The translations under genes were made by a program, and so were the position numbers. A DNA stretch of 64,000 bases from Novosphingobium panipatense. Lineage in GTDB: Bacteria; Pseudomonadota; Alphaproteobacteria; Sphingomonadales; Sphingomonadaceae. The notes beneath the pieces are model-generated. The model made no database searches. It saw only the letters and a program-made list of their open reading frames with translations, and was not told where the DNA came from. Each line of letters begins with the position of its first letter. Position 1 is the first letter of the stretch. This document shows positions 1 to 8,211 of this stretch, in pieces. The stretch spans positions 120,144-184,143 of the forward strand of contig NZ_MSQB01000012.1 of assembly GCF_002149965.1 (NCBI RefSeq). Reading direction: 5' to 3'.

Positions 1-50
1 GCCGTTCGCTCATGGAACTGCTTGCCACGCCGCCTTCGATGACCCGCTGA
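1..50 (+). CDS. possible 3' end of an upstream gene
   Basis: Reading from position 3, an open frame runs to a TGA at 48-50 and ends in the residues ELLATPPSMTR. It would place the stop of an upstream gene 17 bases before the flavoprotein ATG, an operon-like spacing. Only 15 residues are visible and none forms a recognisable motif, so neither product nor reality can be established from this window. Confidence 0.3.
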   Translation, partial: RSLMELLATPPSMTR

Positions 51-67
51 ACGACCGGAAAAACTGC

Positions 68-1465
68 ATGCCCAACATCATAACGACCTCTCCGTCCGCC
101 TTCGAGATGGCGTTTCCGGCCATCGTGATCGGCGGTGGCGCGACCGGCCTCAGCGCAGCGCTGGCCTTGCGCGATCGGGGCGTCGAAGTCCTGGTTCTGG
201 AACGCGACCGCACGCCTCTCGGCTCCACGGCGATGTCGACCGGCCTGATCCCGGCGGCCGGTACGCCCGAGCAGCGCGCGGCCGGGATCGACGACAGCCC
301 GGAGCGCTTCGCCGCCGACATGCTCGACAAGACGAAGGGCCGAACCGACGCGGAAATCGCGCTGCGGCTGGCGGAACAGTCGGCGGATACCGTGGCCTGG
401 CTCCGCGATGGCCACGGCGTGCCGCTGGAACTGGTGGACGGCTTTCTCTACCCCGGCCACAGCGCGCGCCGCATGTACGGGACGCCGCATCGCTCCGGCG
501 GCGAATTGATGGGCGCACTGGAAGCGGCGGGCGCGCGTGCCGAAGTGACCCTGCTGACCGAGGCGACTGTCGAGGGACTTCACGCCGATGGCGACCGCGT
601 CACCGGTGTGCGTATCCGCCGCCCGGACGGCGCGGAGGAAGACATCGGCTGCGAGGCGCTGATCCTGGCCTGCTCCGGCTTCGGCGGAAACGGCGAGATG
701 GTGCGCCGCTTCATCCCGGAAATGGAAGGCGCCGTCTTCCACGGTCATCCCGGTAACAAGGGCGATGCCGTCGCCTGGGGCGAGGCTCTGGGCGCTTCGA
801 CTGCGGACATGAGCGGATATCAGGGGCATGGCGGCCTTGCCGCAGGCCACGGCGTGCCGATCCTCTGGCCCCTGATCGTGGAGGGCGGTTTCCAGGCGAA
901 CGCCCGCGGCGAACGCTTCTCCAACGAGGCGGCCGGCTATTCGGAGCAGGCTGCCAAGGTCAATGCCCAGCCGGGGGGTGTCGCCTGGTCGATCTTCGAC
1001 GAGCGGTTGCACCGGCTGATGCTGCAGTTCGACGATTACCGCGATGCCTTGTCCGCAGGTGCCGTGATCGAGGCTGCGGATGAAGCTGCGCTCGCCGGGG
1101 CGACGGGTCTTCCCGGAGACGTGCTGGCGGCAACGATTGCCGGTGTGGCGAACATGGTCGCGGGCCATGAGGAGGACGCCTTTGGCCGCGACTTCACTGG
1201 CAAACCGCTACTGGCGGCGCCCTATCGCGCGGCGAAAGTCACTGGAGCGCTCTTCCATACGCAGGGCGGACTCGTGGTGGATGGCGATGCACGGGTCCTG
1301 CGACCGGACGGCACGCCGCTCCCGAACCTCTTCGCCGGTGGCGGCGCGGCGCGGGGCGTGTCCGGGCCGGGCGCCGATGGATATCTTGCAGGCAACGGCC
1401 TGCTGACCGCGACCACTTTCGGAAAGCTTGCGGGCTTCGCGGCCGCCGCCCTGCTGGCGGCCTGA
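68..1465 (+). CDS. FAD-dependent dehydrogenase/reductase, fumarate reductase-flavoprotein type
   Basis: A 465-residue cytoplasmic flavoprotein. The N-terminal Rossmann motif G22-G-G-A-T-G27 is followed about 20 residues later by an acidic LVLERD turn that binds the FAD ribose. The C-terminus has the second FAD signature (LFAGGGAARGVSGPGADGY), as in fumarate reductase, tricarballylate dehydrogenase TcuA and 3-ketosteroid dehydrogenase. The family adds or removes hydrogen across a C-C bond next to a carbonyl or carboxylate. The start at 68 is the longest; ATG at 107 is an alternative 13 codons in. It converges on leuD with 3 bases between the stops, so it is not in the same transcript; a role in interconverting substituted succinate and maleate for the neighbouring cluster is inference. 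The exact substrate is unknown. Confidence 0.8.
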   Translation: MPNIITTSPSAFEMAFPAIVIGGGATGLSAALALRDRGVEVLVLERDRTPLGSTAMSTGLIPAAGTPEQRAAGIDDSPERFAADMLDKTKGRTDAEIALRLAEQSADTVAWLRDGHGVPLELVDGFLYPGHSARRMYGTPHRSGGELMGALEAAGARAEVTLLTEATVEGLHADGDRVTGVRIRRPDGAEEDIGCEALILACSGFGGNGEMVRRFIPEMEGAVFHGHPGNKGDAVAWGEALGASTADMSGYQGHGGLAAGHGVPILWPLIVEGGFQANARGERFSNEAAGYSEQAAKVNAQPGGVAWSIFDERLHRLMLQFDDYRDALSAGAVIEAADEAALAGATGLPGDVLAATIAGVANMVAGHEEDAFGRDFTGKPLLAAPYRAAKVTGALFHTQGGLVVDGDARVLRPDGTPLPNLFAGGGAARGVSGPGADGYLAGNGLLTATTFGKLAGFAAAALLAA

Positions 1466-1468
1466 CGA

Positions 1469-2101
1469 TCAGTTGACCGTGCCGGTCGTCGCCTCGTTAT
1501 AGATCCAGGGGCGGCGGCGGCAGTCGGCGTCCAGGAAAGCCTCTATCTCCGCGCGGCGCAGGAGGGTGAGGGCGATCGCGTCGAGCCCTTCGAGCAGCAT
1601 CTGGCGGCTTTCGTCCTCGATCTCGAATGTCCAGACTGCGCCCGATGCCGCGCGGACTTTCCGTGCGACCAGATCGACGGTCATCGCTTCCGGGGCTTCC
1701 TGTGCCAGTGTCGCGATCGCGTCCTGGGGCAGGGCCACGGGGACGATGCCGTTACGCACGCAATTGCCGCGGAAGATCGGATTGAAGGACCGGGCGATCA
1801 CGGCCCGGAAGCCATATTCGGCAAGCGCCCAGGCGGCGTGTTCGCGGCTGGAGCCGCATCCGAAATTGCTGCCCGACAGGAGGAAGCGGGCCTCTGCGAA
1901 AGCGGGCCGGTTCAAAACGAAGCCAGGCTCGGGCTCGCGGCCTCCCACTTCGGTATAGCGCCAGCCCGCGAACAGCCCGTCCTTCAGGCCGGTCTTGCCG
2001 ACGGTCTTCATCTCGCGCGAGGGAATGATTGCATCGGTATCGACATTGTCGCGTAGCAGCGGCGCGGCGCCAGCGGTGAGCGAAGTGAAGGGCGTCATCA
2101 T
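1469..2101 (-). CDS. leuD: LeuD-type aconitase-family hydratase, small subunit
   Basis: A 210-residue swivel-domain subunit of a 3-isopropylmalate dehydratase-type heterodimer. Seen: the conserved loop GSNFGCGSSREH at residues 77-88 and the DTDAIIP motif at 21-27, both typical of LeuD and homoaconitase small subunits. Two adjacent ATGs (2101, 2098) overlap the leuC stop (ATGATG over TGA), so translation is probably coupled and the subunits made together. Length is normal for LeuD. No leuA or leuB is nearby; the neighbours are a GntR regulator, CoA-transferase, lyase and amidase. A catabolic hydratase acting on a substituted maleate (citraconate or dimethylmaleate type) is therefore more likely than leucine biosynthesis, though sequence alone does not separate these. 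Confidence 0.85.
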   Translation of the reverse strand: MMTPFTSLTAGAAPLLRDNVDTDAIIPSREMKTVGKTGLKDGLFAGWRYTEVGGREPEPGFVLNRPAFAEARFLLSGSNFGCGSSREHAAWALAEYGFRAVIARSFNPIFRGNCVRNGIVPVALPQDAIATLAQEAPEAMTVDLVARKVRAASGAVWTFEIEDESRQMLLEGLDAIALTLLRRAEIEAFLDADCRRRPWIYNEATTGTVN

Positions 2102-3504
2102 GCGTCTCCCAGTTCGGCAGGGGCGGCGATACGGCCGGCAACGGCCGAGGCCGCCACGGTTTCCGGCGAGGCAAGGTGCGTTCGGGTTCCCGGTCCCTGC
2201 CTGCTTTCGAAGTTGCGGTTGGTCGAACTGACGACGCGCTCCTGCGGGCCGAAGCTTTCTCCGCCTGCGAAAAAGCACATCGAGCAGCCCGCCTCGCGCC
2301 ATTCGAAACCGGCGTCGAGGAAGACCTGGTGAAGTCCTTCCGCTTCCGCTGCCATGCGCACTGCGGTGGAACCGGGAACGCAGATGGCGCGGATGTTCGG
2401 CGCAACTTTCCGCCCGCGCAGGACATCGGCGGCGCGGCGCAAGTCGGAGATGCGGCTGTTGGTGCAGGAACCGATGAAGGCCGCGTCGATCGGCAGGCCC
2501 CTGAGCGCCTGTCCCGGAACCAGCCCCATGTAGTCCAGCGCACGGTCCACGGCCTCCGCCGCGTCGCGGGCCGGGTCGGCAGCGCGTGGGACCTCCGCAC
2601 CCAGCGGCACGGCATGCTGCGGGCTGGTGCCCCAGGTGATCATCGGCGCCACTTCCGCCGCGTCGAACCGCTCTTCGCGGTCGAAGCGGGCGCCTGTGTC
2701 GCTGGCGAGGTCACGCCATGCCGCGCGGGCAAGCTCGGCCATTTCTCCCTTCGGGCTGAACGGCCGGTCGGCAAGATAGGCAAGCGTCTTCGCGTCCGGC
2801 GCGATGATCGCGGTGAAGGCGGCCAGCTCGGTGGCCATGTTGCACAAGGTGAGGCGTGCCTCGATGTCGAGGTCGGCGATCGCGGCCCCGGCATATTCCA
2901 GCACCATGCCGCGCGCACCGGCAGACCCGATGCGCGAAAGGATGTGCAGGGCCAGGTCCTTGGCAGTCGCGCCCGGCGCCAGCCGCCCGGTCACGGTGAT
3001 CCGCATCGTTCCCGGCTTCTGGATGCGCAGCGTCCCGGTGGCCAGTGCATGTTCCGCTTCGCTGGAGCCGATACCCCAAGCCAGCCCGCCGAGCGCGCCC
3101 TGTGAACAGGTATGGCTGTCGGGACAGACCAGTGTGCAGCCGGGCTGGATGATGCCCTGCTCCGGCGAGATGACATGAACGATGCCCTGTCGCGGATCGC
3201 CGATGTCGAAGACGGTGATGCCCGCCTCGCGTGCGGCTTCGCGCGTGGAAAGGATGAAGTCGGTGCCCGTGGGCATGACGGTGGCATCGCCCCGTCCCGG
3301 ACGCGTATCGACGACATGGTCCATCGTGGCAAAAGCCCGCTCCGGTGCCAGCACCGCGTGGCCCGCCGCCGCAAGGCTGCGCAAGGCGACGCCGCCGGTC
3401 CGTTCATGCAGCAGCACCCGGTCGATGGCGATCAGTGCGGCACCGTCTCCCAGGTCCGCGACAACGTGCGCGTCCCAGATCTTTTCGAACAATGTCCTGG
3501 TCAT
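2098..3504 (-). CDS. leuC: LeuC-type aconitase-family hydratase, large subunit
   Basis: A 468-residue [4Fe-4S] subunit partnering the small subunit that follows it. The cluster ligands are visible as C347 in GSCTNSR and C407/C410 in AGCSMC; the family motif STNRNFESRQG follows. Together the pair would hydrate or isomerise a 2-alkylmaleate/malate-type acid. Length matches LeuC. The block AGCSMCFFAGGESFGPQERVVS departs from the usual PGCSMCLAMNPD context of biosynthetic LeuC, which suggests altered substrate choice (inference). It is transcribed from the 99-bp divergent region shared with the GntR gene, which holds a TTGATATATCAA palindrome, so it is a probable target of that regulator. Confidence 0.87.
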   Translation of the reverse strand: MTRTLFEKIWDAHVVADLGDGAALIAIDRVLLHERTGGVALRSLAAAGHAVLAPERAFATMDHVVDTRPGRGDATVMPTGTDFILSTREAAREAGITVFDIGDPRQGIVHVISPEQGIIQPGCTLVCPDSHTCSQGALGGLAWGIGSSEAEHALATGTLRIQKPGTMRITVTGRLAPGATAKDLALHILSRIGSAGARGMVLEYAGAAIADLDIEARLTLCNMATELAAFTAIIAPDAKTLAYLADRPFSPKGEMAELARAAWRDLASDTGARFDREERFDAAEVAPMITWGTSPQHAVPLGAEVPRAADPARDAAEAVDRALDYMGLVPGQALRGLPIDAAFIGSCTNSRISDLRRAADVLRGRKVAPNIRAICVPGSTAVRMAAEAEGLHQVFLDAGFEWREAGCSMCFFAGGESFGPQERVVSSTNRNFESRQGPGTRTHLASPETVAASAVAGRIAAPAELGDA

Positions 3505-3526
3505 GCCGCGACCATATCAGGCCTAT

Positions 3527-3550
3527 TTGATATATCAATATAACAAATAA
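3527..3550. promoter_or_regulatory. candidate GntR operator in the leuC/gntR divergent region
   Basis: AT-rich patch in otherwise GC-rich DNA between the leuC start (3504) and the GntR start (3604). It contains a perfect 12-bp palindrome, TTGATATATCAA (3527-3538), directly abutting TATAACAAATAA (3539-3550). The second element recurs in inverted orientation at 5600-5611, in the other divergent promoter of the cluster. UTRA-type GntR proteins usually bind AT-centred GT...AC palindromes, so one or both elements are candidate operators. Binding is inferred. Confidence 0.5.
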
Positions 3551-3603
3551 ATGCCGTGCGGTTGGCACTGTACCGAAGGGCGCCGCTCGACTACGAAGAC
3601 AGG

Positions 3604-4389
3604 ATGGCGCGAGAAACCGAAACCGTCTTCGCAGAGGCCGCTCCCCCGCAATGGGCGGGCGCGGTTCCGCTCTATCACCAGATCTTCCTCGCCCTGCGCG
3701 ACGACATCCTGGCCGGGCGCCTTCCATTCGGCGCTTCTGTGCCGACCGAGCATGAACTGGCGGCGCAGCACGGCGTCTCGCGGATCACGGCAAGGCGTGC
3801 GCTGCACGAACTGGCCGCCAACAAGCTGGTCGAACGCCGGCGGCGGACCGGCACCCGCGTGGTCTATCGCGCCTCCACCGTGCCGATCGAGGCGAACGTC
3901 GAGCAGGCCATCGAATCGTTGCTGGCGTTCGGCCGCAATACGCCGGTCAAAGTCCTCGACCTGTCGAAGGAGCCGGCACCGACCGATATCGCCGCCATTC
4001 TCGACAGGCCGGTGGGCACGCTCGTCTACAAGGCCCGCCGGATCCGCCACACCGACAAGGAGCCGCTGGGGGTCGTCACCAGCTGGCTGCCGGCGGACCT
4101 CGGCGTGAAAATCACCAAGCGAACGCTGACCTCGACTCCCATTCTCAAGCATCTTCACGATGCCGACATCACGATCGTGGGCGGTCGCCAGACCGTTTCG
4201 GCCGTCCATGCCAGCGTCGAAACCGCGGCCCTGCTGGGCATAGAACCGCGCGACGCGCTCCTGCGGATCGAGCGCGTGGTGCTCGACGATGCGGACAAGC
4301 CGGTCCTGTTCACCATCGCGGACTATCGGGCTGACCGCTACCGGATCAGCCTCGATCTTCACGGTGGTCCTCGCCCCGCCGTCGGCTGA
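3604..4389 (+). CDS. GntR/HutC-family transcriptional regulator with UTRA domain
   Basis: A 261-residue repressor-type protein. The N-terminal winged helix-turn-helix spans about residues 22-88 and has the family core VPTEHELAAQHGVSRITARRALHEL followed by the wing RRRRTGTRV. A UTRA effector domain fills the rest and ends in the usual YRADRYRISLDL strand. UTRA domains bind small metabolites; the ligand is not predictable here but should be the substrate or an intermediate of the surrounding pathway. I chose ATG 3604 because a GTG at 3556 gives an atypical N-terminus without a ribosome site. It is divergent from leuC and convergent with the CoA-transferase, at the centre of the cluster, and the 12-nt motif at both neighbouring promoters is its likely target. 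Confidence 0.85.
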   Translation: MARETETVFAEAAPPQWAGAVPLYHQIFLALRDDILAGRLPFGASVPTEHELAAQHGVSRITARRALHELAANKLVERRRRTGTRVVYRASTVPIEANVEQAIESLLAFGRNTPVKVLDLSKEPAPTDIAAILDRPVGTLVYKARRIRHTDKEPLGVVTSWLPADLGVKITKRTLTSTPILKHLHDADITIVGGRQTVSAVHASVETAALLGIEPRDALLRIERVVLDDADKPVLFTIADYRADRYRISLDLHGGPRPAVG

Positions 4390-4391
4390 CG

Positions 4392-5555
4392 TCAGTCGAG
4401 CGCGGCCGCGATGGCCGCCGCGTCCATCCCGGCCTCGCGCAGCAGTGCCGCGCCATGCTCACCCGCCTGCGGCAGGTCGAGACGGCAGGGCATGCGCGTT
4501 CCGTCCAGCTCGATGGGCAGGCCCGGAAGCCGCGTTTGGCGGCCCTCATCCAGCGTGACGTCCACCAGTCCGCCCGCGGCGAGATGGCGATCCTCGAACA
4601 AGTCCGAAGGGGTCGCAATCGGCGCGAAAGGAAGGCCCAGACGCTCCAGCAGATCGACTGCCTCCTCGCGCGGCATTCCCGCGAAACAGGCGCGGACCAC
4701 GGGCAGGATCCTGTCGCGCGCTTCAACCCGCTGGTTGTTGGTCTCAAGGGAAGCGTCGTCCAGCAGGGCGTCCAGTCCGAAGGCTTCGCAGAAGGCCTTC
4801 CACTGGCCGTCGCTGACGACGCCTACGAAGAGCTGCTCGTTCGGCGTCTTTGTTTCGAACACATCGTAGACCGCCCAGGCCGAGATCCGCTCCGGCATGG
4901 GGCGCGGCGCCTTGCCCGTCACTGCTTCCTGCGCCATGTGCTGGCCGACGAGGAAGGCGGTCGTCTCGAACAGGGCGCACTTCACCTCGCCGCCGCGACC
5001 GGTCCGGTGCCGTCGCTCCAGCGCGGCGAGAATGCCGATCGCACCGAACATGCCCCCGGTGATGTCCACCACCGATGCGCCCGCGCGCAAGGGGCGGCCG
5101 GGAGGACCGGTCATGTAGGCGAGGCCGCCCATCATCTGGGTCACTTCGTCCAGCGCGGTGCGCTTTTCATAAGGCCCTGCCAGAAAGCCCTTGGCCGAGC
5201 AGTAGATGAGGCCCGGATGGCGCTCCACGAAATCCTCATGGCCGAGGCCCAGCCGCGCGAGCGTGCCGGGGCGGAAATTCTCGATAAGCACGTCGGCGCT
5301 TTCCACCAGCGCGATCGCCGCGGTCTTGCCCGCGTCGCTCTTGAGATCGAGGCAGACGCTGCGCTTGTTGCGGTTGAACATCGGGAAATACCCGGCGCCG
5401 GATCCCAGCAACCGGCGCGTCTGGTCGCCGCCCTTGGGTTCCACCTTGATCACGTCCGCACCCAGGTCCGCGAGGATCAATCCTACCGACGGCCCCATCA
5501 CCATATGCGTGAACTCGATCACGCGGATGCCGCTGAGCGGAAGCTCCTCCCTCAT
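4392..5555 (-). CDS. class III (CaiB/BaiF) acyl-CoA transferase
   Basis: A 387-residue family III CoA-transferase that moves CoA between carboxylic acids. Seen: the N-terminal LPLSGIRVIEF start, the NFRPG motif at residues 93-97, and the LDEVTQMMGG block whose D136 matches the catalytic aspartate that forms the acyl-aspartyl anhydride. An AAGGAGAG ribosome site lies just upstream of the ATG. Relatives include succinyl-CoA:citramalate, mesaconate and itaconate transferases. Beside a hydratase and an HMG-CoA-lyase-type lyase, the likely job is activating a malate-type dicarboxylate for cleavage (inference). It shares an 87-bp divergent promoter region with the lyase gene, where the 12-nt cluster motif sits. 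Confidence 0.88.
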   Translation of the reverse strand: MREELPLSGIRVIEFTHMVMGPSVGLILADLGADVIKVEPKGGDQTRRLLGSGAGYFPMFNRNKRSVCLDLKSDAGKTAAIALVESADVLIENFRPGTLARLGLGHEDFVERHPGLIYCSAKGFLAGPYEKRTALDEVTQMMGGLAYMTGPPGRPLRAGASVVDITGGMFGAIGILAALERRHRTGRGGEVKCALFETTAFLVGQHMAQEAVTGKAPRPMPERISAWAVYDVFETKTPNEQLFVGVVSDGQWKAFCEAFGLDALLDDASLETNNQRVEARDRILPVVRACFAGMPREEAVDLLERLGLPFAPIATPSDLFEDRHLAAGGLVDVTLDEGRQTRLPGLPIELDGTRMPCRLDLPQAGEHGAALLREAGMDAAAIAAALD

Positions 5556-5599
5556 CGATCGACTCTCCTTGAATTGACAGCCCTCTCGACAGGGCAGGC

Positions 5600-5611
5600 T
5601 TATTTGTTATA
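5600..5611. promoter_or_regulatory. candidate GntR operator in the CoA-transferase/lyase divergent region
   Basis: TTATTTGTTATA is the exact reverse complement of the 3539-3550 element near leuC. Here it overlaps a GTTATAAC palindrome (5606-5613). It lies between the start of the CoA-transferase (5555) and that of the lyase (5643), so it could control both directions. An exact 12-nt AT-rich match at both divergent promoters of one cluster supports common regulation by the GntR protein encoded between them. Confidence 0.5.
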
Positions 5612-5642
5612 ACACTAATACATAAAAGCCAAGGAGCCTCGG

Positions 5643-6605
5643 ATGTCAGCGAGAATTTTAATCAGCGAGGTCGGCCCGCGCGACGGCTTGCAGAGCATCG
5701 CGCCGGTCCTGCCGACCGATGTGAAGAAGGCCTGGATCGCCGCCGAAGCCGCTGCCGGCGTAACCGAGATCGAAGTCGGCAGCTTCGTTCCGGCGAAGCT
5801 GCTTCCGCAGCTCGCGGATACCGGAGAGATCGTGGCCTATGCGCGCACGATTCCCGGCCTCACGGTTGCCGCGCTGGTACCGAACGCCAAGGGTGCGGCG
5901 GCCGCGATCGCCGCCGGGGCGCACAAGATCACGCTGCCGCTTTCCGTTTCCGAATCGCATAGCATGGCGAACCTGCGCCGCACGCACGAGCAGGTGATTG
6001 CGGAAGCCGGACAGATCGCCGCGCTGATCGCGGACCTGCCTGCCGAGCGCCGCCCTCACTTCGAAGGCAGCCTCTCCACCGTCTTCGGCTGCACTCTGGA
6101 AGGCGCGATCCCGGATCGGCAGATCGCGCGTCTCGCCGAGGCGCTGATGGCGGCCGGATGCGACGAGATCGGGCTTGCGGATACGACTGGCTATGCCGAT
6201 CCTTCCGGCGTCAGGCGCATGGTTCGCCTGGTGCGCGGCGTCGCCGGAGAGGCTGCGGTTACGGGAATCCACCTGCACAATACCCGTGGTCTCGGTCTTG
6301 CCAATGTGCTCGCTGGGCTGGAGGCGGGGCTGACGACGTTCGATTCGTCGCTTGGCGGACTCGGCGGCTGTCCCTTCGCCCCCGGCGCGAGCGGCAACAT
6401 CGTCACCGAGGATCTGGTCTTTATGCTGGAGGCGATGGGTTTGGATACGGGCATCGACCTGCCCAGGCTGCTGGACGTGCGCCGTATCTTACAGGCGGCG
6501 CTGCCGGAAGAGCCGCTCTATGGCTTTACACCGGAGGCCGGGTTGCCGCTGGGCTTCACACCCGCCGGAACACGAACCGATTTCGCAATGGAGACGGCAC
6601 AATGA
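5643..6605 (+). CDS. HMG-CoA lyase-family acyl-CoA lyase
   Basis: A 320-residue TIM-barrel lyase cleaving a 3-hydroxyacyl-CoA into a carbonyl compound and a shorter acyl-CoA. It has all hallmark motifs: EVGPRDGLQ (residues 9-17), the metal ligands in HLHN (H210, H212), and the catalytic-cysteine loop GGCPFAPGASGN (C243). An AAGGAG ribosome site precedes ATG 5643 at normal spacing. The family includes HMG-CoA lyase of leucine catabolism, but no isovaleryl-CoA or methylcrotonyl-CoA genes are near. With a CoA-transferase and a LeuCD-type hydratase, a citramalyl-CoA or alkyl-malyl-CoA lyase yielding pyruvate (or another 2-oxoacid) plus acyl-CoA is more likely (inference). The stop overlaps the amidase ATG (ATGA). 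Confidence 0.88.
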   Translation: MSARILISEVGPRDGLQSIAPVLPTDVKKAWIAAEAAAGVTEIEVGSFVPAKLLPQLADTGEIVAYARTIPGLTVAALVPNAKGAAAAIAAGAHKITLPLSVSESHSMANLRRTHEQVIAEAGQIAALIADLPAERRPHFEGSLSTVFGCTLEGAIPDRQIARLAEALMAAGCDEIGLADTTGYADPSGVRRMVRLVRGVAGEAAVTGIHLHNTRGLGLANVLAGLEAGLTTFDSSLGGLGGCPFAPGASGNIVTEDLVFMLEAMGLDTGIDLPRLLDVRRILQAALPEEPLYGFTPEAGLPLGFTPAGTRTDFAMETAQ

Positions 6606-7285
6606 GCACGATCGTCGGCACCCGGATGGTCTCGGACCATCGCACAGCCCGCCAGATCTTCGAGGACGTGATGGCGAACCCTGCCCGCGCCAAGTTCGGC
6701 TTCGGCGAGCGGCTGGCGATCGTCAACGTGGACTTCCAGAACGTCTACACGCGGATCGACGAGTTCAAGACCGCCTATGAGACGAACCCCCGCCAGATCG
6801 AGCATGTGAACACCATCTCGCGGCTCGCCCGCGCGCAGGGCATGCCCGTCGTCTGGACCCGCGTGGCCTATCATGAGAATGCGGCGGATGCGGGTGTCTG
6901 GGGCACGCGCACGAACACGCCCGACAGCCTGCAGAACATCAAGCACGGTTCGCGCCGCCATGCGCTCGACGACCGCTGCGAAGTTGGCGCCGATGACATG
7001 ATCTACGACAAGCACATGCCGTCCGCCTTCTTCGAGACGCCGCTGCAAAGCCTGCTGGTGTGGCACAAGGTCGATACGGTGGTGATCACCGGCGGCTCCA
7101 CGTCCGGCTGCGTGCGGGCGACCGCCGTCGACGCGCTCAGTCGCGGCTACCGCACGATCGTGCCGATCGAAACCTGCGCGGACAAGCACGAGAGCTACCA
7201 CTTCGCCAACCTCACCGACCTTCAGCTCAAGTATGCCGACGTCGAGCCGGTGCAGGCGGTGATCGACTGGCTGGAGGCACGCTGA
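6602..7285 (+). CDS. isochorismatase-like cysteine hydrolase (maleamate/N-carbamoylsarcosine amidase type)
   Basis: A 227-residue amidohydrolase of the cysteine hydrolase superfamily. The triad is visible: D44 in VNVDFQNVY, K137 in YDKHMPSAFF, and nucleophile C170 in GGSTSGCVRATAVDA. The PSAFF and TSGCVRATAVDA signatures are those of N-carbamoylsarcosine amidase and maleamate amidase (NicF) rather than true isochorismatase. The expected reaction releases ammonia from a maleamate-like half-amide. ATG 6602 overlaps the lyase stop, and its own stop overlaps the next start (TGATG), so it is translationally coupled in the operon. Being followed by two imidase-like genes suggests it deamidates their ring-opened product. 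Confidence 0.87.
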   Translation: MSTIVGTRMVSDHRTARQIFEDVMANPARAKFGFGERLAIVNVDFQNVYTRIDEFKTAYETNPRQIEHVNTISRLARAQGMPVVWTRVAYHENAADAGVWGTRTNTPDSLQNIKHGSRRHALDDRCEVGADDMIYDKHMPSAFFETPLQSLLVWHKVDTVVITGGSTSGCVRATAVDALSRGYRTIVPIETCADKHESYHFANLTDLQLKYADVEPVQAVIDWLEAR

Positions 7286-8211
7286 TGCGCGAAGGCGAAG
7301 CCGATCCCGGTCTCTACGATTTCCGCCCCTACCGCAACCGGACGCCGATCCGCTGGCCCGGCGGCAAGTCGGTGGCGGTCTGGGTGTCCCCCAATCTCGA
7401 ATTCTACGAGATCGACCCACCGGCAAATCCGCACCGCAAGAGCTGGGCCAAGCCCCATCCCGACGTCGTCGGTTACGGCCACCGCGATCACGCCAACCGC
7501 GTCGGGCACTGGCGCATGGCGGACGTCATGACCAGGCACGGCTTTCCGGGTTCGGTCTCGCTCTCGGTGGCGCTGTGCCAGCATGTCCCCGAGGTCGTGG
7601 AGGATGCGAACGTGCGCGGCTGGGAGTTCTTCAGCCACGGCATCTACAACACGCGCTATTCCTACGGCATGGATGAGGCGCAGGAACGTGCGATCATCGA
7701 GGATTCGATCCGCACCGTCCGCGAGGCGACCGGGCAGACCATCCGGGGCTGGCTGGCCCCGGCGCTGACCCATACGCCGCGCACGCTGGACCTGATCGCC
7801 GAATATGGCCTGACTTACACCTGCGACCTCTACCACGACGATCAACCCGCGCCGGTTCATGTGAAATCGAACCGCCTCATCTCCATGCCCTACAGCCTGG
7901 AAGTGAACGACCATTACGGCTTCTTCGTCTACAACATGAGCCCGCGCGACTATGCCGACGCGCTGATCCGCCAGTACGACAGGCTCGCCGCCGAGGGTGA
8001 GACGTCCGGCACCGTGATGTGCATCCCGCTTCATTCCTACCTGATCGGCCAGCCCCACCGCATCGGCGCGTTCGAGGAAGTGCTGCGCCATATTGCGGCG
8101 GACGGCCGCGCATGGATCACCCGCAGCGGCGACATCGCCGACCATTTCCTCCGGCATGATTACGACGCAGTGGCCGCCGATGCCGCCCGCGTAGCGGAGA
8201 ACGCACGATGA
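7285..8211 (+). CDS. polysaccharide-deacetylase-fold hydrolase, PuuE/imidase-like (paralogue 1)
   Basis: A 308-residue protein with the NodB-homology fold. The first motif is VSPNLEFYE (34-42) and the second SHGIYNTR (117-124), where H118 is kept but the second histidine of the canonical H-S/T-x-x-x-H zinc site is N122. Loss of the zinc triad is typical of the PuuE allantoinase branch, which hydrolyses cyclic amides instead of acetylated sugars; bacterial cyclic-imide hydrolases fall in the same family. No signal peptide is present, so it is cytoplasmic, which argues against a cell-wall role. It overlaps the amidase upstream and the second paralogue downstream by four bases or fewer. Substrate inferred: a cyclic imide or related lactam. 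Confidence 0.8.
   Translation: MREGEADPGLYDFRPYRNRTPIRWPGGKSVAVWVSPNLEFYEIDPPANPHRKSWAKPHPDVVGYGHRDHANRVGHWRMADVMTRHGFPGSVSLSVALCQHVPEVVEDANVRGWEFFSHGIYNTRYSYGMDEAQERAIIEDSIRTVREATGQTIRGWLAPALTHTPRTLDLIAEYGLTYTCDLYHDDQPAPVHVKSNRLISMPYSLEVNDHYGFFVYNMSPRDYADALIRQYDRLAAEGETSGTVMCIPLHSYLIGQPHRIGAFEEVLRHIAADGRAWITRSGDIADHFLRHDYDAVAADAARVAENAR

Noticed and set aside
2176..3105. Long open frames on the strand opposite the leuC, DUF5695, mutase and pccA genes
   Set aside because: Long antisense frames are common in high-GC DNA; their translations are Arg/Ala/Gly-rich without motifs and overlap well-supported genes entirely.
1469..3504. LeuCD as part of leucine biosynthesis
   Set aside because: No leuA, leuB or ilv genes are near; the genes share a control region with a GntR/UTRA regulator and sit with CoA-transferase, lyase and amidase genes, so a catabolic role is better supported. 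The family symbols are kept only as homology labels.
5643..6605. HMG-CoA lyase as a leucine-degradation gene
   Set aside because: No isovaleryl-CoA dehydrogenase, methylcrotonyl-CoA carboxylase or enoyl hydratase genes accompany it.
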